NCBI GenBank assembly: GCA_029262315.1
Contig: JAJCZP010000198.1
Location: forward strand, 1-47,476
DNA from: Deltaproteobacteria bacterium
GTDB taxonomy: Bacteria > Desulfobacterota > Binatia > UTPRO1
Direction: 5' to 3'
Length of the DNA: 47,476 bases
This document shows positions 32,895 through 41,694 of this stretch, one piece after another. A program made the translations under genes and the position numbers. Numbering within the stretch: the stretch's first letter is position 1; each line of letters starts with the position of its first letter. The notes beneath the pieces were generated by a model. The model searched no databases and was not told where the DNA came from. It saw only the letters and a program-made list of their open reading frames with translations.

Positions 32895-33682
32895 GCGTGA
32901 TCACGCTGACCCCGCTCGATCTCGTGCTCGCCGCGGCGCTCGTCGTGCTGCTCGCCGGGCTCAGCCTCCGATTCGACCTCGGACTCGAAGGCCGCATCCT
33001 CGTCGCCGCGGGCCGGATGACGGCGCAACTGCTCCTGATCGGCTTGATCCTCCGCACGATCTTCGCGCATGTCCATCTTGCTTGGGTCGTGCTGATCGCA
33101 GTCGGAATGCTCCTCGCCGCCGGGCGCGAGGTCATGGCGCGGCAGCAACGGCGTCTGCGCGGTTGGTGGGGGCTCGGGACCGGCACGGGAGCCATGTTCG
33201 TATCGTCGTTTTCCGTCACCGTGTTCGCCCTGTGTGTAATCGTCGGCACCGAGCCGTGGTACGCACCACAGTACGCCATCCCGATGCTCGGCATGCTGCT
33301 CGGCAACACGATGACCGGCATCGCACTCGCGATGGATCGACTGACACAGGCCGCCTGGCAGCAACGGGCCGTCATCGAGCAACGGCTCCTCCTCGGCGAG
33401 GAGGCGCAGACTGCCTTCGGGGAGATGCGCCGCGAGAGCATGCGCACCGGCATGATCCCGATCGTCAACGCCATGGCTGCCGCCGGCATCGTCAGCCTGC
33501 CAGGCATGATGACGGGTCAGATCCTGGCCGGCAGTCCCCCCCTCGAAGCCGTAAAGTACCAGATCATGATCATGTTCCTGATCGCGGCGGGCACGGGCTT
33601 TGGCGTCATGATAGCGATCGCGCTCACGTCGCGACGCCTGTTCGACGAGCGCGACCGACTACGCCTGGACGTCCTGCGGTAG
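32891..33682 (+). CDS. fetB: FetB-like iron efflux ABC permease
   Basis: 263 residues from the GTG at 32891 that overlaps the fetA stop. The upstream frame is the fetA complement and is not coding. It has about seven membrane helices. Family blocks are GRMTAQLLLIGLILR, the PMLGMLLGNTMTGIALAMDRL segment and SLPGMMTGQILAGSPPLEAVKYQIMIMF, which identify the UPF0014/FetB group. With fetA it forms the exporter. No regulator is adjacent. A promoter is only predicted in front of fetA. Confidence 0.93.
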   Translation: MSVITLTPLDLVLAAALVVLLAGLSLRFDLGLEGRILVAAGRMTAQLLLIGLILRTIFAHVHLAWVVLIAVGMLLAAGREVMARQQRRLRGWWGLGTGTGAMFVSSFSVTVFALCVIVGTEPWYAPQYAIPMLGMLLGNTMTGIALAMDRLTQAAWQQRAVIEQRLLLGEEAQTAFGEMRRESMRTGMIPIVNAMAAAGIVSLPGMMTGQILAGSPPLEAVKYQIMIMFLIAAGTGFGVMIAIALTSRRLFDERDRLRLDVLR

Positions 33683-33818
33683 GGGCGTGTGGACGAGATT
33701 GGCTGGACCGCGAGCACACGGCCCGGCCAGTACAGCGAATGAGCGGTAGTCGGGTAGACCACGGCTGGGTGCTCACGTATCTTCCGCCCATCCACCATCT
33801 CGGGGAGGAGAGGTTGCC

Positions 33819-34013
33819 GTGAAGCTTACTGTCGATGCCAAGGGTGTAGATGCGAAAATGGAGAACCTGAATGCCGCGCTCGAGCTGACCAACACATGGA
33901 TCAGCGTGTCCGGCGAGTGTGATCCGGAGGATGCCGAGGCTTTCCTGGACGCCATGAACAAGAAGATCAGCGATCTGCGAAAGAAGGCTCTGAAGCAAGA
34001 GAAGGAAGAGTAG
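33819..34013 (+). CDS. Small charged hypothetical protein
   Basis: 64 residues from a GTG at 33819 with AGGAGAGG upstream. The sequence is MKLTVDAKGVDAKMENLN followed by an acidic-basic helix ending KKALKQEKEE. It has no cysteine pair or membrane segment and one Cys. The good ribosome-binding site and amphipathic composition support coding. No family is recognised. It is followed by a TAGGTC dyad and then a tetR gene. Confidence 0.65.
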   Translation: MKLTVDAKGVDAKMENLNAALELTNTWISVSGECDPEDAEAFLDAMNKKISDLRKKALKQEKEE

Positions 34014-34025
34014 TCGTTGCATTTC

Positions 34026-34094
34026 TAGGTCGATAGACCTAATCACTAATCAATGCTTTTGGTCCCGCGACCTAATTTGGTTCGATGTCGAACC
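34026..34094. promoter_or_regulatory. Two dyads upstream of a tetR gene
   Basis: TAGGTC-GATA-GACCTA (34026-34041) is a perfect 6-bp-arm repeat. GGTTCGA-TG-TCGAACC (34079-34094) is a perfect 7-bp-arm repeat. GACCTAAT occurs twice (34036-34043 and 34069-34076). These could be TetR operators 85-150 bp upstream of the gene, or hairpins ending the upstream transcript. No T-run follows. Confidence 0.5.
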
Positions 34095-34176
34095 AGGTAC
34101 CGGCGATTTGGCTGAGACCCGGGGACATCGGGCGGCCGATCTGCACGGGTCCTCGGGCCACGGCGCTGGCCTAGGT

Positions 34177-34785
34177 ATGGCCAGCGCCGGCTCGCGTAGG
34201 CTCGGCACCAAGGGACGCAAGCGGGCGAGCATCCTGTTGGACTCCGCTCTGTCCGTGTTGACGAGCGAGGGCTACGCAGCCTTCTCTCTTCGACGCGTTG
34301 CCGTGCATGCGGGCGTCCGACTTGGCCATCTCCAATACTACTATCGCTCGAAACCGGAGCTGCTACGGGCGGTCACCCAACGCGAGCTCGAACGGCGCGC
34401 TTCGGCCATCGAAAACCTCGTCGACACGAGCACCGCGTCGGGCGCTACCAGTCTCCCGTCATTGCTGGCGGGCATGCTCGACACGCAGCAAGATCGGAAG
34501 ACGATTCAGCTGTTCGGCGAGCTGCGAGCCCTCTCGATCCGGGATGCGGAGATCGGGGAGCTCATGCGCGGGTACACCACCCGCTACTGGCGCGCGATCG
34601 TCGCCGCTTTCCTTGCGGTAAACCCGGGCATCAGACGACCGCGGGCCGAACGTCGCGCCGCACTCCTGGTTTCGCTCCTCGAGGGACTGATGCAGTTCCG
34701 GTCCGCGGAGCGCCCAAGCGAACTCCCGCTGCTCGGCCTCGAACGCGAACTCGGGGACCTGAGCCAATGGCTGGTCGACCCGTGA
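34177..34785 (+). CDS. TetR family transcriptional regulator
   Basis: 202 residues from the ATG at 34177; the upstream frame starts at a TTG with no ribosome-binding site. The N-terminal domain shows TKGRKRASILLDSALSVLTSEGYAAFSLRRVAVHAGVRLGHLQYYYRSKPELLRAV, a clear TetR helix-turn-helix. The C-terminal helical domain ends with LSQWLVDP. Dyads lie upstream. It converges on the LLM oxidoreductase with 76 bp between stops. The target genes cannot be told from position. Confidence 0.9.
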   Translation: MASAGSRRLGTKGRKRASILLDSALSVLTSEGYAAFSLRRVAVHAGVRLGHLQYYYRSKPELLRAVTQRELERRASAIENLVDTSTASGATSLPSLLAGMLDTQQDRKTIQLFGELRALSIRDAEIGELMRGYTTRYWRAIVAAFLAVNPGIRRPRAERRAALLVSLLEGLMQFRSAERPSELPLLGLERELGDLSQWLVDP

Positions 34786-34861
34786 ACTGCCGAGCGACGT
34801 TGCCACCATCGGGGCGCCGTCGGCCGCGCAAAGGCCGCTCATGGGCCTAGGCTCGCCCTCT

Positions 34862-35788
34862 TCAGCCTCGAGCGATCGTCTCGATCAGGAACGCCCGCGT
34901 GCGAGCGACAGCGTCGGCATCACCATCGACGGCAAACGGGATGGCCAGAAAGTCGGTTGTCCCGACCTCGGCCAAGCGGCTGAGCTGCTCGCCAACGGCG
35001 CTCGCGTCGCCAGCAATCACGACGTCACCCGGCCCACCGGCGCCTTCGCGATCGAGCATGGCGCGATAGGAGGGCAGCGTGCCGTAAATGGCGAACTGCT
35101 GCGTCGCCGAGGCGCGAGCTTTGTCGACATCCTTCGTCACGGCCACCGGCAACGCCACCACGACCCGCGGCTCCGGACGTCCGGCCTTGCTTGCTCCCTC
35201 ACGAATCCGGGGGACCGTATGATCCCGAATCGTCTGCAGACCGGTCATCCACGTGATCGTCCCGTCCGCCTCTGCGCCGGTGAGCGCCAGCATCTTCGGG
35301 GCAAGCGCGGCAACGAGTATCTGGCACGGATTCCCGCCCGGCACCGAAACACCAGCCGTGACCTTGTACTCCTCGCCCTGAAAGCTCGTGTTCCCGGTCC
35401 GGATCAGTGGCGCCAGGACACCCAGATATTCCTTCATGTGACTGTAGGGCTTCGCGAACGACATCCCGAGCATGGTCTCGATGACGATCTGGTGGGATAA
35501 GCCAATGCCGAGCGTGAAGCGTCCCTTGGCCGCGGCGTTGGCCGTCAGGGCCTGCTGGGCGATGGCCACCGGATGGCGGGGATAGGTGGGCACGACCGCG
35601 GTCCCAAGCTCTATGGTACTCGTTTCCCGGGCACAGATCGTGGCGGCAATGATGGCGTCCATGCCAAAGATGTTGGCAAACCAACCACTTTTGAAGCCAT
35701 CGGCCTCGGCCTGCTTGGCCTGTGCGATGATCCCGTCGATATCGGCGGGCACGCCCGCGATGTCCCCAATCCCGATTCCGATCTTCAT
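34862..35788 (-). CDS. LLM class F420-dependent oxidoreductase
   Basis: 308 residues from the ATG at 35788 (MKIGIGIGD). The luciferase-like TIM barrel shows the usual blocks: TSTIELGTAVVPTYPRHPVAIAQQALT, GRFTLGIGLSHQIVIETMLG, and the C-terminal GTTDFLAIPF. The closest pattern is the F420-using mycobacterial-type LLM family and not FMN luciferase. It would need coenzyme F420, whose synthesis genes are not in the window. The substrate is unknown. The ribosome-binding site is weak. Confidence 0.87.
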   Translation of the reverse strand: MKIGIGIGDIAGVPADIDGIIAQAKQAEADGFKSGWFANIFGMDAIIAATICARETSTIELGTAVVPTYPRHPVAIAQQALTANAAAKGRFTLGIGLSHQIVIETMLGMSFAKPYSHMKEYLGVLAPLIRTGNTSFQGEEYKVTAGVSVPGGNPCQILVAALAPKMLALTGAEADGTITWMTGLQTIRDHTVPRIREGASKAGRPEPRVVVALPVAVTKDVDKARASATQQFAIYGTLPSYRAMLDREGAGGPGDVVIAGDASAVGEQLSRLAEVGTTDFLAIPFAVDGDADAVARTRAFLIETIARG

Positions 35789-35944
35789 AGCGGACGTCCA
35801 TAGCCCACGGGCCTCTCTAATGGGAGCCCAACGCACCGCGGCGAAACCCCGGGAAACGAACCTCGAAAAGGGCTTCGCCAGACGACGAGTTTTCAGGCAT
35901 CCTAGAGGGCGCTTGGATTCAGCTGCGCCACAAGGACGCTCGGA

Positions 35945-37228
35945 GTGATCCCCCTAGCAGCGCTGGTCGTGCTGCTGGTCGGCTTCGGCTCGGTCCTTGC
36001 GATCGCCGAAGCCTCCATCAGCCGTATGAGCCGGGCCAAGGCCCTCGCGCTCAAGGAGGAAGGCCACCGGAACGCCGCACGCCTCGAGCGGATCCAATCC
36101 GATCCCGCCACCTACCTGAACTCGATCTATTTCGCCGTGATGTGCGTGCAGAACGGCTCGGCCATTCTGGTCGCCGTCATTGCGAATCGCTACTTCGGTG
36201 AAGTCGGGTTCGTGGTGTTGTCCATCGCCTTCACGGTCGCCTATTTCGTGCTCGTCGAGGCGATGTCGAAGACGCTCGGCATTCTGCACAGCGCCACGGC
36301 CGCACTCGCGGTGGCCCCTCTGGTGTGGTTCCTCGGGCGGGTGCTGCACTATCCCACCAGTGCCCTGATCTTGTTGGCGAACGTCCTCGTGCCAGGCAAG
36401 GGTTTGAAGCAGGGGCCTTTCGTGACGGAAGAAGAGATCCGCTCGATGGCCGAGGTCGGCCACGAGCAGGGCGTGCTCGAAGAACACGAGAAAGAACTCA
36501 TCCATTCGGTGTTCGAGTTCGGCGACACGGTCGTCCGCGAGGTCATGATCCCGCGACCGGATCTCATCGCGATCGATGTCGAGGAACCGCTGCGCGCCGC
36601 CGAGGAACTCATCCTGAAGCACGGCTACTCGCGCATTCCCGTCTACCGCGAGGAAATCGATCGCATCGAGGGCGTGCTCTACGCGAAGGATGTCCTCCGC
36701 GCACGGCACCAGGGCAGACACGATGCGCCCCTCGCCGAGCTCTGCCGTCTCCCGCGCTTCGTTCCCGAATCGAAGCACGGTGCGGATCTGCTCCGCGAGA
36801 TGCGCCAACAGAAGTTCCACATGGCAATCGTCACCGACGAGTACGGCTCGGTAGCCGGCCTCGTAACGCTCGAGGATCTCATCGAAGAACTGGTAGGCGA
36901 GATCGCCGACGAGCACGATGCCGACGAACCGCAGTTCGAAGAGCTCCCAGGCGGGGCGTTTCGCGTGAGCGGCCGCTTACCCATCACCAAGCTGAACGAT
37001 CTCCTCGACGCCAAGCTACCGCACGAGGAATGGGACACCGTTGCCGGCCTGATGCTCGGCGTGCTCGGCGCGATCCCGAAAGAGGGTCAGGACGTCCAGT
37101 GCGAGAATCTGCGGTTCCGCGCCATCGAAGTGAACGGTCACTCGGTGGATCTCGTCCTGATTACGATGCTCGAACCCGAGGAAGACACGGAGGAGCCGCA
37201 AGCGGTCGCTGACGCGAAGCGCAGCTGA
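35945..37228 (+). CDS. CNNM/CorC-HlyC family membrane protein with CBS domains
   Basis: 427 residues from a GTG at 35945. DUF21 membrane domain (1-150) begins MIPLAALVVLLVGFGSVLAIAEASISRMSRAKAL. A CBS pair follows (about 190-310, VVREVMIPRPDLIAIDVEE and AIVTDEYGSVAGLVTLEDLIEELVGEI), then a CorC_HlyC C-terminal domain (EELPGGAFRVSGRLPI...). It ends in an acidic tail. The family transports or regulates Mg2+/Co2+; the HlyC name does not imply haemolysis. It precedes rmuC by about 10-15 bp, so they share a transcript. Confidence 0.93.
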   Translation: MIPLAALVVLLVGFGSVLAIAEASISRMSRAKALALKEEGHRNAARLERIQSDPATYLNSIYFAVMCVQNGSAILVAVIANRYFGEVGFVVLSIAFTVAYFVLVEAMSKTLGILHSATAALAVAPLVWFLGRVLHYPTSALILLANVLVPGKGLKQGPFVTEEEIRSMAEVGHEQGVLEEHEKELIHSVFEFGDTVVREVMIPRPDLIAIDVEEPLRAAEELILKHGYSRIPVYREEIDRIEGVLYAKDVLRARHQGRHDAPLAELCRLPRFVPESKHGADLLREMRQQKFHMAIVTDEYGSVAGLVTLEDLIEELVGEIADEHDADEPQFEELPGGAFRVSGRLPITKLNDLLDAKLPHEEWDTVAGLMLGVLGAIPKEGQDVQCENLRFRAIEVNGHSVDLVLITMLEPEEDTEEPQAVADAKRS

Positions 37229-37243
37229 CGCGAGGGAGTGGGG

Positions 37244-38737
37244 GTGGACGTGACTGGCATCATTCCGATCGTCCTACTCGCCGGGTTCGCCGGCCTGACG
37301 CTGGGCGCGGTCGTCGCCTGGGTCGTGGCCCGATCGCGCGCCGATAGGAATCTCGCCGCGGCAACGGACACGGCGACCGAGCTCCGGACACGCCTCGACG
37401 AACGTTCTGCACGCGTCCGCGAGTTGGAAGCGGGTGCGCAACGGAACGAGGAGGCCGCCGCGACCCTCCGCGCCGACGCGGCGAGTGCCCGTGAGGCTCA
37501 CGCGCGCATCGACGCCGAGCTTGCCCGTGAGCGACGTGCGACGGTCGAGAAGCTCGCCCTGGTAACGGACGCCGAGCGGACGCTCCGCGAAGCGTTCCAG
37601 GCATTGTCCGCGGACGCGCTCCGGCACAACAACGAATCGTTCCTGCACCTCGCACGGGAATCCTTCGCGCAACTGCAGAAGAGCACGACCGGAGACCTCG
37701 ATGGCCGCCAGAAAGCCATTGACGCGTTGATCAAACCGCTGCGCGAATCGTTGACCGAAGTACGCAGTGAGATTCACAAAGTTGAGAAATCGCGCATCGG
37801 CGCCTACGAGGCGCTGACCGCGCAGGTGAAGTCCCTCGCCGACACGCAACGGGAGCTGGAGGGGGAAACCGCGAGCCTGGTACGTGCCCTCCGAACACCG
37901 CACGTGCGGGGGCACTGGGGTGAAGTGCAGCTGCGCCGAGTCGTGGAGCTCGCCGGCATGATCTCCCACTGCGACTTTCGCGAACAGCAAACCGCCGATG
38001 GCGACGACGGACGGCTTCGGCCGGATCTGCTCGTCCATCTTCCCGGTGGAAAGTTCATGGTCGTCGACTCGAAGGTGGCGCTGCAGGCTTACCTCGAGTC
38101 GATCGAAGAAACCGATGATGCCCTGCGCGAGGTCCACCTCGCCAACCACGCCCGACAGGTACGCCAGCACATCACACAGCTCAGCTCGAAGGCATACTGG
38201 GAGCAGTTCCAACCGACGCCGGAATGCGTGGTGATGTTTCTCCCGGGGGAGACCATCTTCGGTGCCGCAATGCAGCAGGACCCCGGCCTGATGGAGTACG
38301 CGGCCACACACCGGGTCGTCCTCGCCAGTCCAATGACCCTGATCGCCCTCCTCTACGCCGTCGCCAAAGGATGGCAGCAAGAGCAGATCGCGGAGAACGC
38401 GCAGCAGATCAGCGCGCTGGGGCTGGAACTCTACAAACGGCTACGCGTGCTCGCCGGCTACTTCGAAGATCTCCGAAAATCACTCACCAACGCCACGACC
38501 GCCTACAATCGCGCGGTCGGCTCGATGGAATCCCGGGTTCTGGTAGCCGCACGCAAGTTTCGCGATCTCGGCGCAGCGCCAGGCGAGGAGATCCCCAACC
38601 TCGACGTTGTCGAGCGAGCGGCGCGCGAGTTGCGGATCGATCAGCTCGAGCTGCTCACGGATGACGGGGAGAACGAGCAGGAAGACGACGGCGTACGCGT
38701 GGATCCTCTCGCGGCGCCGAAGCAACCGCGCGGCTGA
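37244..38737 (+). CDS. rmuC: DNA recombination protein RmuC
   Basis: About 497 residues. One N-terminal membrane helix ([24 protein letters not shown]), a long coiled coil (about 25-150), and the RmuC nuclease-like domain follow: [35 protein letters not shown], and [19 protein letters not shown]. Starts at 37238, 37244 and 37250 are all GTG in frame; 37244 is placed best behind GAGGGAG. E. coli RmuC limits inversions at short repeats. It lies between the CorC-like gene and a HAD phosphatase 3 bp downstream. Confidence 0.93.
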   Translation: MDVTGIIPIVLLAGFAGLTLGAVVAWVVARSRADRNLAAATDTATELRTRLDERSARVRELEAGAQRNEEAAATLRADAASAREAHARIDAELARERRATVEKLALVTDAERTLREAFQALSADALRHNNESFLHLARESFAQLQKSTTGDLDGRQKAIDALIKPLRESLTEVRSEIHKVEKSRIGAYEALTAQVKSLADTQRELEGETASLVRALRTPHVRGHWGEVQLRRVVELAGMISHCDFREQQTADGDDGRLRPDLLVHLPGGKFMVVDSKVALQAYLESIEETDDALREVHLANHARQVRQHITQLSSKAYWEQFQPTPECVVMFLPGETIFGAAMQQDPGLMEYAATHRVVLASPMTLIALLYAVAKGWQQEQIAENAQQISALGLELYKRLRVLAGYFEDLRKSLTNATTAYNRAVGSMESRVLVAARKFRDLGAAPGEEIPNLDVVERAARELRIDQLELLTDDGENEQEDDGVRVDPLAAPKQPRG

Positions 38738-38740
38738 CGA

Positions 38741-39379
38741 GTGCTCCGCGACTGGCTCGACACGACGACGCGGGTCCTCCGCGACCTGCCGCGACTGCGG
38801 CAGCACATCCAACCAACGTTCCGGTTCCAGGACGTACGGGCCGTCGATCGCGCCTTCCTCGCACGACACGGCATTCGTGGCGTCATCTGGGACGTCGACG
38901 GCACGCTGATGGCCTATCACGGGCATGCGATCGCGTCCGAGTTCGGTCCGCACATGAGTGCGCTCTTTGGTGACACGACCCTTCAGCACGCCATCGTCTC
39001 GAACTGCGACGAAACACGCTTCGACGAACTCACGCGCATTCTCCCGGACGCGGCGCTGATCCGCCTCTACGACGCCCCCGGAGGACCCGTCACGCGGTGC
39101 GTGCGACGCGGCGTCGATTCCCTCGAACCCGCGGGGCCGCCAAACGCCCTGGCAATACGGAAGCCGAGTGCCGCCTTGATTCTGGCCTCGGCCGAGGCGC
39201 TTGGCGGCCTTGGCGCCGAGCAACTCCTCGTGGTGGGCGACCAGCACTGCACCGACATCGCCTCGGCCAATCTCGCAGGCGTACGTTCGGCGAAGGTCGC
39301 GACCTACCGACGCAACACGTTTCCGATCATCGTTCAGCTGGCGCAACGGCTGGAGGCCCTGGCGGCGGGGCGGCGCTGA
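38741..39379 (+). CDS. YqeG-like HAD family phosphatase
   Basis: 212 residues from a GTG at 38741, 3 bp after the rmuC stop. HAD motifs are in order: motif I VIWDVDGTLMAYHG, motif II VSNCD, motif III Lys in IRKPSAALIL, and motif IV LVVGDQHCTDIASA. This fits the YqeG HAD-IIIA group; the usual YqeG Asp pair after motif III is QHCTD here. The substrate is unknown. Its last 53 bp overlap the cstA 3' end on the other strand. Confidence 0.85.
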   Translation: MLRDWLDTTTRVLRDLPRLRQHIQPTFRFQDVRAVDRAFLARHGIRGVIWDVDGTLMAYHGHAIASEFGPHMSALFGDTTLQHAIVSNCDETRFDELTRILPDAALIRLYDAPGGPVTRCVRRGVDSLEPAGPPNALAIRKPSAALILASAEALGGLGAEQLLVVGDQHCTDIASANLAGVRSAKVATYRRNTFPIIVQLAQRLEALAAGRR

Positions 39380-41021
39380 TCAAGACGCGGAGACCCTCCA
39401 CCGTGATCCAGACGTCGAGAATGAGCACCAGGCTCCCGCTGACGGCGAGTAACCAGAGTTCACGAAAGTCGCGAAAATAGTCGACGACGTTCGCGACCAT
39501 GGCGAACGCGGTCACCGCACCGACGGCGATCATCGGCACGAGTGTGTACAGATAGTTGCGACCGAGGCGCCGCAACCAGATCGAAACGATCAAAAGTGTG
39601 ACCCCGGCCACGAGCTGATTGGTCGTACCGAAGAGCGGCCAGAGGGCCAGCCCACCCTTGCCGCCTCCCTGGGTAATCGCGAGCACGAGCGCGGCCCCGA
39701 TCCCAAGGGCGCCTGCGGCAAAACGATTGGTCAGCGCGCGCACGCCGTAGGCTTCGGCCAACTCCGCGATCACCAATCGTTGGATGCGTGCGCCGGTATC
39801 GAGTGACGTGGCCGCGAATGCGATCACCATCACCGCCATGAAGGTCTCGGCGACTTCGACGGGAATTCCCAGACTCGCGACGAAGGTCGCGCCGCCAGAG
39901 ACGAACGCACCAAGCTTCGCCGACAGTCCGTTGGCCGCCCCCCAGCTGGCGTAGTGACTGGCCCAGTCGGCCTCCGACGCAAACCCGGCGGTCGCCGCGA
40001 GGGCCGCGAGAAGTCCGAGCGCCCCCTCGGCCAGCATGCCGCCATACCCGATCGCGCGGGCGTCGGTCGCGCAGGCGAGCTGTTTCGAGGTCGTGCCCGA
40101 CGAGACGAGCCCATGAAATCCCGAGATCGCACCACAGGCGATCGTGACAAACAGGAACGGAAACATCGCTGGCGCGCCCTCTGGATGGAGGTTCACGATT
40201 GGAGCCACGACGGTCGGCTGCGCGACCATGAGCCCGAGGGAAAGCAGCACCAGCCCCGTCACGAGTTGATGCGAGTTCAGATAGTCGCGCGGCTGAAGCA
40301 GGAGCCACACCGGCAGCACCGACGCCACGAAAGCATAGCCGAGCAGGAGCCACACCCACGTCGTGACCGAAAACCCGGCGATCCATGGCACCGCCTGCGC
40401 CATCGCATCGCCGTAGAAGACCGCCAGGAGGAGCACGGCATAGCCGATCACTGACGGCAGCAAGATATCGACACCGCGGCGATAGACGAGCCACCCGAGC
40501 GTCATCGCGACGACGATCTGGATGTTGATCGGGAAGATCGACCCTGGATTGCTGACGAAGAGCGTTGCAATGATGACCGCGAACACCGCGAGCACGACCC
40601 AGATCAGAAACGAGATGACGATGAGAAAAAGCGTACGAACGCGCGGACTCACTACCTGCCCGGCAATGTCCCCGATCGAACGACCGCGGTGCCGCACGCT
40701 AATCACCAAGGCAGAAAAATCGTGCACGGCTCCCATGAAGATCGTGCCGAGACCGACCCACACGACGGCAGGTAGCCATCCCCAGATGACAGCGATCGCG
40801 GGACCGACGATCGGGGCCGCGCCGGCGATCGATGCGAAGTGGTGGCCCCACAGCACGTGCTTCTTGGTCGGCAGATAATCGATGCCGTCCTCGAGCTCAC
40901 GCGCCGGCATGGGCTCGCCGGGCAGCAGGCGGAAGACCGTCCGCGCGAGAAAACCCGAGTAGAAGCGGTACGCCACGCCAAACAGCGCGAAGACGATGAG
41001 CGCCAGGAGCGCTGCGTTCAT
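39327..41021 (-). CDS. cstA: CstA-like carbon starvation protein/pyruvate-peptide transporter
   Basis: 564 residues from the ATG at 41021, which overlaps the DUF502 stop (ATGA). The longer upstream frame is the DUF502 complement and is not coding. CstA hallmarks are GHHFASIAGAAPIVGPAIAVIWGW, SGFHGLVSSGTTSKQLA and GIGAALVLAIT. It has about 16 membrane helices but is shorter than E. coli CstA (701). It would import pyruvate or peptides. Its 3' end overlaps the convergent HAD gene by 53 bp. Confidence 0.93.
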   Translation of the reverse strand: MNAALLALIVFALFGVAYRFYSGFLARTVFRLLPGEPMPARELEDGIDYLPTKKHVLWGHHFASIAGAAPIVGPAIAVIWGWLPAVVWVGLGTIFMGAVHDFSALVISVRHRGRSIGDIAGQVVSPRVRTLFLIVISFLIWVVLAVFAVIIATLFVSNPGSIFPINIQIVVAMTLGWLVYRRGVDILLPSVIGYAVLLLAVFYGDAMAQAVPWIAGFSVTTWVWLLLGYAFVASVLPVWLLLQPRDYLNSHQLVTGLVLLSLGLMVAQPTVVAPIVNLHPEGAPAMFPFLFVTIACGAISGFHGLVSSGTTSKQLACATDARAIGYGGMLAEGALGLLAALAATAGFASEADWASHYASWGAANGLSAKLGAFVSGGATFVASLGIPVEVAETFMAVMVIAFAATSLDTGARIQRLVIAELAEAYGVRALTNRFAAGALGIGAALVLAITQGGGKGGLALWPLFGTTNQLVAGVTLLIVSIWLRRLGRNYLYTLVPMIAVGAVTAFAMVANVVDYFRDFRELWLLAVSGSLVLILDVWITVEGLRVLISAAPPPGPPAVAPAER

Positions 41022-41677
41022 GAGGGCGTCGTCACGGGGGTGCTTCCATCCGGCGTGACGAGCCCAGCCGACATCACGACCTTGAACGCCTCTTCCACGG
41101 ACAAGTCGACATCGCGCACGTCCTCCTCGGGAATCACGAGGTAAAAGCCCGAGGTCGGGTTCGGCGTCGTTGGCACGAAGCAATTGAGCAAGCGCATCCC
41201 CGGAAGCGCGTCTCGTACGGGACCACGGACCGGGCCCGTGGTGAACGCCAGACAGTAGAGACCCGCCCGCGGATACTCGATGATGATGACCCGATTGTAG
41301 GCGGCGGGGCCTGCCTGCAAGATAGCTTCGAAGAGTTGCTTCACGCCGATGTACACCGTGCGCGCCACCGGCACGCGGTGCAGAACACGCTCTCCGAGTC
41401 GGACGAGTTCCTGGCCGAAGAAGTGACGCACGATCACGCCGAAGAGCAGGATCATCAGGACGGTGAAGATCGCACCGACGAGCGGCGGGAGGTCGGGGGC
41501 CGCTTCCAAGTTCGGGAACAGCAGGCTGATCAGCCGCGGAAGAAGCAGGTTGTCGAGACTCTGGATAATCCATGCGACCACCCAAAACGTCACCACGATG
41601 GGGGCGAGCGCGAGCAGCCCGGTGACGAAGTACAACCGGACCACGTTTCGCACTCGCTGCCAGATAGATCGGAACAT
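41018..41677 (-). CDS. DUF502 family membrane protein
   Basis: 219 residues from the ATG at 41677. Two membrane helices near the N terminus (LYFVTGLLALAPIVVTFWVVAWII and VGAIFTVLMILLFGVIV) are followed by the DUF502 core: RVPVARTVYIGVKQLFEAI, RVIIIEYPRAGLYCLAFTTG and CFVPTTPNPTSGFYLVIPEEDV. The family is of unknown function and is often annotated as an integral membrane protein. It is 17 bp downstream of the CoA-transferase and overlaps cstA. Confidence 0.92.
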   Translation of the reverse strand: MFRSIWQRVRNVVRLYFVTGLLALAPIVVTFWVVAWIIQSLDNLLLPRLISLLFPNLEAAPDLPPLVGAIFTVLMILLFGVIVRHFFGQELVRLGERVLHRVPVARTVYIGVKQLFEAILQAGPAAYNRVIIIEYPRAGLYCLAFTTGPVRGPVRDALPGMRLLNCFVPTTPNPTSGFYLVIPEEDVRDVDLSVEEAFKVVMSAGLVTPDGSTPVTTPS

Positions 41678-41694
41678 ATCCCGAAGCGCCTCTC

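Noticed and set aside
34014-34176. Hairpin at 34026-34041 as an intrinsic terminator.
   Set aside because: No T-run on either side; listed as a regulatory dyad instead.
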